Shown here: piece by piece, positions 58,585 through 64,000 of the stretch
How positions within the stretch are numbered: the stretch's first letter is position 1
Layout: each line of letters opens with the position of its first letter
Assembly (NCBI RefSeq): GCF_031987975.1
Contig: NZ_DALZYX010000009.1
Coordinates: 1-64,000, forward strand
Length of the DNA: 64,000 bases
Direction of reading: 5' to 3'
Origin: Pseudescherichia sp031987975
Lineage (GTDB): Bacteria > Pseudomonadota > Gammaproteobacteria > Enterobacterales > Enterobacteriaceae
Translations under genes and position numbers: made by a program
The notes under the pieces: model-generated
The model's input: only the letters and a program-made list of their open reading frames with translations
Database searches by the model: none
What the model was told of the DNA's origin: nothing

Positions 58585-59892
58585 ATGTTTACCGGACTAA
58601 AATTGACAAATTTCAAGGCGTGGCAAGACACGGGTGACATTGACCTGAAGCCTGTCACAATGTTGCTCGGCACCAACTCATCCGGCAAATCAACTTTGAT
58701 TCAAAGTCTGTTGCTACTCAAGCAAACCGTGCAATCACCCGATCGCAGCATATATCTCAACCTTGGTGGCGATGAAGTCAACGATATCTTTAATTTTGGC
58801 GATTTTGACGATGTGTTACACAAAAATTTTGCGGGTGCTCGCCAATTTTCATTGAACTTCACCTTTCAGCCCCATTCACCTTCCCGAATCAATAACGGAA
58901 GTTTTTCCTGTAGTTATGGTCAAAATTCTGCAGGTGGAGTGACCATCAAGGAATGGAGCGTCAGCACCGGTCAACGCCAGTTTAAATCTATACGTCGCGA
59001 TAGAGGCGCTTATTCGGTTATGGTTGATGAAGAGGGTCAACCGCGGGGTAAAGGTCGTCACCTATGTCCTGAGCGCTCGGTATCGTTGTCTGCAGAAGCT
59101 ATAGCAATATTGGGTCATGATGGCGCACTGCTTGAAGATTTGAGTTTATCTATTCGCCGTGAGTTGGAAAACATCGTCTATCTTGGCCCATTACGCCGGA
59201 AACCTGAACGAGATTATGTTTGGAACAAGTCTAATCCGGGTGAGGTGGGTAGTGATGGTCATCGTGCGCTTGATGTGCTCCTAGCCAGCGCCTTAATGAA
59301 AGGCGATGACCAAAATCGCATTATTGAAGGTGTATCGAAGTGGCTTGTGCGGATGAAAGTTGCCGACAAGTTAGAAGTTAAACAACTGGGCCGTTCGACA
59401 CGCTATGAATTAGTGGTACACCGTGATGGTGTAGAAGCAAATTTGCGTGATGTGGGTATCGGAATTTCACAAGTCTTACCTGTCTTGATAATCGCCTATT
59501 TCGCACCAAGTGGCAGCACAATTATCCTTGAAGAGCCTGAGATACATCTGCATCCGCTTGCACAGTCTGTGTTAGCTGAGCTGTTTGTAGAGATCAGCAA
59601 GCAGCGAAATGTTCAGTTCATCGTCGAAACGCACTCTGAGCACCTGTTCCGACGGATGCAAACACTGATCGCTAAGCAACTTATCACCCCTAAAGATTCT
59701 GCAATGTATTTTGTTGAGCGTGAAGGCAAAGCTGCACAACTGCGGTCTTTAGTGCTGGATGATTTTGGTCGTGTGAAAAACTGGCCAGAAGGTTTCTTCG
59801 GAGATGCTCTGGGGGAGACGAGAGAGCAGACAGCCTTGGCCATTAAGCGTGCAAAGGAATTAAGAGCGAGGGATGGTAATGTACCTAGTTGA
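58585..59892 (+). CDS. SMC/OLD-like AAA ATPase, DUF3696
   Basis: A 435-residue ABC-type ATPase. The N-terminus FTGLKLTNFKAWQDT leads to Walker A GTNSSGKS at 29-36 (ABC/SMC style); the C-terminal half has the D/E-rich Walker B with TIILEEPEIHLHP and the H-loop VETHSEHLFRRM. The last 55 residues form the DUF3696 tail. There is no nuclease (Toprim) domain, so it should act as a sensor or motor for a partner. GGAG precedes the ATG. It overlaps the PIN gene by 14-20 bases and heads an ATPase-PIN-RNA ligase operon. Confidence 0.88.
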   Translation: MFTGLKLTNFKAWQDTGDIDLKPVTMLLGTNSSGKSTLIQSLLLLKQTVQSPDRSIYLNLGGDEVNDIFNFGDFDDVLHKNFAGARQFSLNFTFQPHSPSRINNGSFSCSYGQNSAGGVTIKEWSVSTGQRQFKSIRRDRGAYSVMVDEEGQPRGKGRHLCPERSVSLSAEAIAILGHDGALLEDLSLSIRRELENIVYLGPLRRKPERDYVWNKSNPGEVGSDGHRALDVLLASALMKGDDQNRIIEGVSKWLVRMKVADKLEVKQLGRSTRYELVVHRDGVEANLRDVGIGISQVLPVLIIAYFAPSGSTIILEEPEIHLHPLAQSVLAELFVEISKQRNVQFIVETHSEHLFRRMQTLIAKQLITPKDSAMYFVEREGKAAQLRSLVLDDFGRVKNWPEGFFGDALGETREQTALAIKRAKELRARDGNVPS

Positions 59893-60412
59893 TACCAATG
59901 TTATGCTCGCAGCAAGTGCTGTCTCTGAGTTGTCAAATCAAGCAGTGAGAGCCATGCCGAGTGAGATTGAGCTGCGCGAAATGATTTACGACTGGCTTTC
60001 TTCTTTTGAACAGTCTGAGCAGAATATTGTCCTAGATGAAGAAGGGCTAGTACGAGACGAATACGAACGAAACATGCCTTACAACTTTCTTGAGCAAGAA
60101 TATGGCATGCAAGTTTTGCAATACAAGTTAGATAGAAATCAGGTCGTTTATGTACCTATCAATTCGATTGAGGCAAACGGTGAGCACATTGCTGTGCTTG
60201 ATCCTGTGCACGAAGCACTGGTATCAGATCGAGAGGATAGAAAATGGGCTGCTTGTGCACTGGCTGCACAGATTCTTTTCGACCAAGTGCCACCAATTGT
60301 ATATGGGGCAGAAACTGACTGGTTCATAGCAGAAGAACAACTAAGAGGAATAGGTCTTTGTTTTCATAGACTATTGCCCGATGAATGGTATAGCTCAAAG
60401 GTTGCTTCTTAA
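59879..60412 (+). CDS. PIN-domain nuclease-like protein
   Basis: A protein of about 177 residues. It begins with the strand MYLVDTNVML that carries the first PIN aspartate (Asp5). A later segment SDREDRKWAACALAA supplies the central acidic residues in the usual VapC/PIN form, and YGAETDW the last aspartate. PIN proteins are metal-dependent RNases, often against tRNA. The first half contains an insertion of about 70 residues (DWLSSFEQSEQNIVLDEEG and following) not typical of VapC toxins. The ATG at 59879 (or 59873) lies inside the ATPase gene, and its TAA overlaps the ligase ATG by one base. Confidence 0.78.
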   Translation: MYLVDTNVMLAASAVSELSNQAVRAMPSEIELREMIYDWLSSFEQSEQNIVLDEEGLVRDEYERNMPYNFLEQEYGMQVLQYKLDRNQVVYVPINSIEANGEHIAVLDPVHEALVSDREDRKWAACALAAQILFDQVPPIVYGAETDWFIAEEQLRGIGLCFHRLLPDEWYSSKVAS

Positions 60413-61107
60413 TGACTACTAAATTCTTTCGTTTTCCTCATACCCCACACCTTGCTTGGCTGGGTAATAGCTCACCACGCGATGATAAGGTGCTTTCGCA
60501 CGGTGAGGTGGCATCCTTACTTTCGGGTGAAGTTGTGGTAGAGGAAAAATTGGATGGTGCAAATGTTGGCTTGTCGCTTGACGCAAATGGTAATTTAGTA
60601 GTCCAGAATAGAGGTCAATATCTGTCGGGGCCCCATACTGGACAGTTTGCCCGCTTACCATCCTGGTTGGTACAGCATGCTGACTCACTATACTCAATGC
60701 TTACACCAAACATAATTTTGTTCGGAGAATGGTGCGCTGCGCGCCATTCTCTGGATTATGTAGCACTGCCTGATTGGTTCCTGATCTTTGATGTGTATGA
60801 CCGTGCTATGGGGCGTTTCTGGAGTACCTCTCGCCGTAATGCATTAGCCACTAGCACGGGTTTGGTTACTGTTCCGCAATTGCTCAAAATAAAAACTTCC
60901 CTAAATTCACTTAAGCAATTAGTCATTACGCAGCAAAGTCATTATCGAAAAGGACCACTGGAGGGTATTGTGGTCCGCCGAGAATCAGCAGAGTGGTGCG
61001 AAGCTCGCGCTAAGCTGGTTCGACCCGATTTCACCCAAGCCATCGACATTCATTGGCGTAAGCGAGTGATCGAGTGGAACAGAGTCAGCAACGAAAAATA
61101 CATTTAA
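60412..61107 (+). CDS. RNA ligase-family nucleotidyltransferase
   Basis: A 231-residue ATP-grasp-like covalent nucleotidyltransferase of the RNA ligase (Rnl2/DRB0094-like) class. Motif I is EEKLDGANVG with the AMP-accepting Lys46; motif Ia is NRGQYL; motif III FGEWCAARHS; motif IIIa FLIFDVYD; motif IV LEGIVVRR; motif V ARAKLVR. All catalytic motifs are present, so it should seal RNA ends. There is no phosphatase/kinase domain attached, which limits it to 5'-phosphate and 3'-OH ends unless ends are healed elsewhere. It is the last gene of the operon, joined to the PIN gene by TAATG, and a terminator follows. Confidence 0.86.
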   Translation: MTTKFFRFPHTPHLAWLGNSSPRDDKVLSHGEVASLLSGEVVVEEKLDGANVGLSLDANGNLVVQNRGQYLSGPHTGQFARLPSWLVQHADSLYSMLTPNIILFGEWCAARHSLDYVALPDWFLIFDVYDRAMGRFWSTSRRNALATSTGLVTVPQLLKIKTSLNSLKQLVITQQSHYRKGPLEGIVVRRESAEWCEARAKLVRPDFTQAIDIHWRKRVIEWNRVSNEKYI

Positions 61108-61179
61108 CCCACCCAATATGATTCAGTTAGGTAACACTCTAATCATCAGCAAACGGCATACTGAAAAAATGATAAGAAT

Positions 61180-61206
61180 AACCCAATCTAATCAAAAGAT
61201 TGGGTT
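61180..61206 (+). terminator. Rho-independent terminator of the ATPase-PIN-ligase operon
   Basis: AACCCAATCT-(7 bases)-AGATTGGGTT followed by TTCT: a 10-bp perfect stem 72 bases after the ligase stop. With the A-rich run on its left it can also end transcripts from the converging ABC operon. Confidence 0.88.
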
Positions 61207-61262
61207 TTCTATGTGGTGTTAAGGCTGAATGATGGGCACTGATGAAAAAAGGATTATCACAT

Positions 61263-63299
61263 TTACTGGGGCTGCAAAAGTTTGCCATCCCATTCGATGA
61301 GAGTGTATTGGACGCCTTGTGTTGCCTGACGGAACACTTCTTCCGACTCATCGAAAGAGGCGGCGACGATGCTCTGCAAGCTTGCTTCGTTCGCTAGTTG
61401 CTTGAGAAGAGCATGCTGACTGCCAACCGCCATTGAATGTTGTCCTGGCTCGTCAAACATCAACAGGCCAGGATGATTTCCGAGGGATGAGGGTATGGTC
61501 GAGGTCTGATACAAGGCAAGCAAGTAACTCCAGATGAGGCGAACAAAGTCACTGGCGCTAGAGTCCGATTTAATGTCAGTCCGTATCTCCCTTAATGCCA
61601 TCTGGGCTAGGCATGGAATGAGCGTGTCCTTACTGATTTCGATCTCTCTAATCGGAGCACTTTCGTAGCCAAACGATCCAGCATTTGCTCTGAAATTTAA
61701 TTGGAAGCGGCGGATTCGCTCGATGTCTGCCTCGCTATAGTTTTCTTTTGGCATGCCTCTTCTTGTCGCCTGATTGACGCTCATGCGCTCTGCAATCAGC
61801 CTGAATTTTGCTAACAGCTCCATAGATGTGATCTGGAGCTTCTCAAGCGCTTCTACCTCAACTTCAATCTGAACCTGTCGACGCACGATTGCCTTCGACT
61901 CCGATGCTCCAGATGTTATATCACCGCGCATTGCGACGAGTAGGTCACGCTTGCTAGCTATACGAGCAGCCAACTCAATTACTCGAAGGTCAGTCGCCTG
62001 CAAACCACTCTTCAAGCCAGCAATCTGACGTATAAGCATACGACGTTGGCTCTCCAAATAGGTGATATTGGCCGCTAAGTCCATTTGGGGACCAGTCACT
62101 GCCCCGGCCAAAAGTGTGTCCTCAACCGGCTGATTGCATGTAGGACACTTACCAATAGCGGTCGCCACATCGTACTTCGCACCCAAGTCACGGAGCTTCG
62201 CTGCTGTCTTGTTCCGTTCCAGGTCCTCGTTAGCCTCGACGAGCAGATTCTCGTAATCCTTCAGGGATCTTCGCTGCTCCGCGTAGAAGGTTGTAGCACG
62301 CTCATGCAACATAACAAGTTCCTGCAGTTCGTCCATAGCAACTGTAACGCTATGAATCGCCTCGACCCCAGATGTCTTATGATACTGCTCAGCCTGTTTC
62401 TGCAAGGTAGCGTACTCGGATCGTAGTTGGCTGATGTACTCGTTCAATGGAACAGATGAATTGCCAGCCAGTTTTCTGATGCTTGCCTCATCCTCTTTGA
62501 AGAGAGCCGAAGGGATTGAGGAAACGCCATAGATTTCTGTTCCAAGCGGACTCGTTTCCTGTAGCAACTCCGAATAAAGCTTGCGCCAGTCAGCATCAAT
62601 CTTAACCGATTCGACGTTGAGCCGATTGCGTGTAGCGTTCGTCTCGAATACATCCAAACCAAGCAAGAACTCAACCACTCTGGTTCGCGCATCACGAATG
62701 CCAAAAAACGGAATGTTCGCGATATAGTCTGTCCATCCTCGCTTCTGCTCCACGGCTAAAGCTGCAAAAACCACCTGTAGGTACAGCTTTGCCTCACCAC
62801 CGTTCGTAGTTGGCACTCTCGGCAAACTCAAATCCAAGAAACGCTCAAGAAAAAGATGGAAACCCTCGGGCCGTTTAGCACCACCGCCATCGTGCACGTA
62901 GGTAGGCCTGGCTTCGCCAAATGCTTTTTTTTCAGTTAAATGAGCTCCCGCAAATACCTCAATGAGCCTAGGGTCCCTCACCGCATCCCTGATTGCACGT
63001 CGAAGCGTAACTATTTCTCCAGAGCGACTCTCTATTTCAAGCATCATCTCCGAAGCTGTGATTAGGATTCGACGATCATTGTATTCGATATACTCCTTGA
63101 GGGCGTAAGGAAGGGACTTTTCATTTTTACCCCCAACAAGTTCTTCCATGCCTAGACCGTAGAGCAAGCTGTTGAATAATGTGCTTTTCCCGCTTGAATT
63201 CTTGGCCCGGATGATGGTCAGGGTCCGCGCAAAGTTGAAACTAAACCCATATTCCCCTTCATTAGTGGTAGCCCTGAATTTTACGCCACGAATGATCAC
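61263..63299 (-). CDS. ABC-three-component-like ATPase (SMC/Rad50-type, zinc hook)
   Basis: A 678-residue SMC/Rad50-like ATPase: N-terminal Walker A AKNSSGKST at about 32-40, long coiled coil (about 240-540) interrupted by a zinc-hook-like KCPTCNQPVEDT near residue 392, and C-terminal Walker B LLMFDEPGQHSM near 605. The gene overlaps the upstream winged-helix gene by four bases, and that gene overlaps an effector-type frame. This order (effector, small winged-helix middle component, ABC ATPase) is that of the ABC-three-component conflict systems described by Krishnan, Burroughs and Aravind. The ATPase call is firm; the system call is inferred from arrangement. Confidence 0.82.
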   Translation of the reverse strand: MIIRGVKFRATTNEGEYGFSFNFARTLTIIRAKNSSGKSTLFNSLLYGLGMEELVGGKNEKSLPYALKEYIEYNDRRILITASEMMLEIESRSGEIVTLRRAIRDAVRDPRLIEVFAGAHLTEKKAFGEARPTYVHDGGGAKRPEGFHLFLERFLDLSLPRVPTTNGGEAKLYLQVVFAALAVEQKRGWTDYIANIPFFGIRDARTRVVEFLLGLDVFETNATRNRLNVESVKIDADWRKLYSELLQETSPLGTEIYGVSSIPSALFKEDEASIRKLAGNSSVPLNEYISQLRSEYATLQKQAEQYHKTSGVEAIHSVTVAMDELQELVMLHERATTFYAEQRRSLKDYENLLVEANEDLERNKTAAKLRDLGAKYDVATAIGKCPTCNQPVEDTLLAGAVTGPQMDLAANITYLESQRRMLIRQIAGLKSGLQATDLRVIELAARIASKRDLLVAMRGDITSGASESKAIVRRQVQIEVEVEALEKLQITSMELLAKFRLIAERMSVNQATRRGMPKENYSEADIERIRRFQLNFRANAGSFGYESAPIREIEISKDTLIPCLAQMALREIRTDIKSDSSASDFVRLIWSYLLALYQTSTIPSSLGNHPGLLMFDEPGQHSMAVGSQHALLKQLANEASLQSIVAASFDESEEVFRQATQGVQYTLIEWDGKLLQPQ

Positions 63300-63763
63300 T
63301 GTGCCTCCCAGCCACTAGCAGTTGCTTCGATCATTTTCTCTGTCAGCCCTTTTCCGATATCAGATAGAAACGAACGCTCGCGTCCGAACAAATTGGAGTC
63401 TTTCAATATTTCTTTGGTAAAGACTTTCCCAGCCGTCGAAATCTCATAGCCAGAGGAGTTTTCAATGATTAAGCCTTCCGCAATGGCAAGTCGAACAGCA
63501 ATAGCTAATGCAGGATCGAAACCCCATGCGGGAACTTGCAAGATTTTCTCTTCAACAGCTAGGACCAACTGTTGCTGGCGTTTGGTCGACTTCATAGCCC
63601 AGTTGAATAGTTGCAGGCGCGGTAAACTTGACTTCCCTCCGCGAGAAGCCAGAGACAGGATAAGCAACACTTGCCCAATCTTATACATAGGCCTATGTTC
63701 AGCTAATACTGGTGACGGTCGCCGTTCGAAGCGAAGCCGTTTTCGCTCCTTGACCTCAACCAT
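63296..63763 (-). CDS. winged-helix middle component of ABC-3C-like system
   Basis: A 155-residue protein, basic at the N-terminus (KERKRLRFERRP), then helix-rich with a winged-helix pattern (LPRLQLFNWAMKS, LAIAVRLAIAEGLIIENSSGYEISTAGKVF). Small winged-helix proteins of this length between effector and ATPase genes are the middle components of ABC-3C systems, bridging the two. It overlaps both neighbours (8 and 4 bases), so all three are translated together. Identity rests on context and fold pattern. Confidence 0.7.
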   Translation of the reverse strand: MVEVKERKRLRFERRPSPVLAEHRPMYKIGQVLLILSLASRGGKSSLPRLQLFNWAMKSTKRQQQLVLAVEEKILQVPAWGFDPALAIAVRLAIAEGLIIENSSGYEISTAGKVFTKEILKDSNLFGRERSFLSDIGKGLTEKMIEATASGWEAQ

Positions 63764-64000
63764 AGTCCAACTCGCAGACTGCCAACCACCGAGCGGTCAT
63801 GTATCTTGCCACTTTCAAAGTGTTGGCCTTATCAAACTCAGGTGCGAGTTCGTCGGAAATAATCTTTACCAATCCATCACGAACTTGGATAGTCAACTCT
63901 TCTGCGGTTCCAGACCAAGTAGCTGAAGTTTCAATGACGTATTGTTCGTACTCGTTGATAAGGCGAATAAGTCGCACATGTGTCATTGGTGACGCTGATG
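63756..64000 (-). CDS. C-terminal part of a gene running off the window, likely ABC-3C effector
   Basis: A frame open to the right window edge; the visible 81 codons end in LKVARYMTARWLAVCELDYG. An internal Met (63986) could be a start for a 76-residue protein, but the frame continues upstream without a stop (SASP before that Met), and the helical, acidic content fits the C-terminal domain by which ABC-3C effectors dock on the middle component. The catalytic part would lie beyond position 64000. Confidence 0.5.
   Translation of the reverse strand, partial: SASPMTHVRLIRLINEYEQYVIETSATWSGTAEELTIQVRDGLVKIISDELAPEFDKANTLKVARYMTARWLAVCELDYG

Overview
The window is chromosomal DNA of a member of the Enterobacteriaceae, probably in or near the Enterobacter/Lelliottia/Leclercia/Kosakonia group; I cannot fix the species. 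The left 29 kb reads, in reverse, like the 99-minute region of Escherichia coli: a tRNA-Leu(CAG) tandem, yjjZ, fhuF, bglJ-yjjQ, yjjP-yjjB, dnaT-dnaC, yjjA, opgB, tsr, btsT-yjiX-yjiA, yjiG-yjiH, yjiS, yjiR and yjiN. Genes without an E. coli counterpart at these positions are slotted in: a diguanylate cyclase, a PTS IIC permease, TetR and AraC regulators, the ohrR-ohr peroxide pair, a LysE exporter, an M20 amidohydrolase, a succinate-semialdehyde dehydrogenase and a VOC protein. Several control sites can be read directly: a Fur box before fhuF, a sigma-28 promoter before tsr, a CRP site and three BtsR repeats before btsT, a LexA box before symE, a MocR-type operator cluster before yjiR, and a promoter that makes ohrR look leaderless.

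From about 29 to 43.7 kb lies a transitional accessory zone. It holds an HlyD plus FUSC-like efflux pair, a RoxA-type ribosomal oxygenase, an SOS-controlled symE, a WYL regulator, a 1233-residue fusion of glycoside hydrolase, glycosyltransferase and FAD oxidoreductase, a manganese catalase, an MBL-fold hydrolase, and a helicase-phospholipase D protein with the architecture of the type II Mokosh anti-phage gene.

From 43.8 to 48.2 kb, in low-GC DNA, is a small type VI secretion cargo island (a hydrophobic effector-like gene broken by one in-frame stop, a two-helix putative immunity protein, and an orphan hcp). It is followed by a McrA-like HNH nuclease, a small winged-helix protein, a possible PD-(D/E)XK protein and an unknown membrane protein.

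From 48.5 to 58 kb is a CP4-type integrative-element module: cbeA antitoxin without its cbtA toxin, radC, an antirestriction gene broken by TGG to TAG, DUF932, DUF905, an IrmA-like protein, two exported proteins, a YafY-type WYL regulator, a YkfA/YeeP GTPase, alpA and an inovirus-Gp2-like gene. No integrase or clear att site is visible.

The right end (58.5-64 kb), past an IS66 remnant, carries two converging multigene cassettes separated by a terminator. The first is a tightly overlapping operon of an SMC-like DUF3696 ATPase, a PIN-domain nuclease and an RNA ligase, which I do not recognise as a named system and consider the best candidate for a new RNA-cutting-and-repair defence system. The second looks like an ABC-three-component system (ABC ATPase with a CPTC zinc-hook, winged-helix middle component, and an effector cut off by the window edge).
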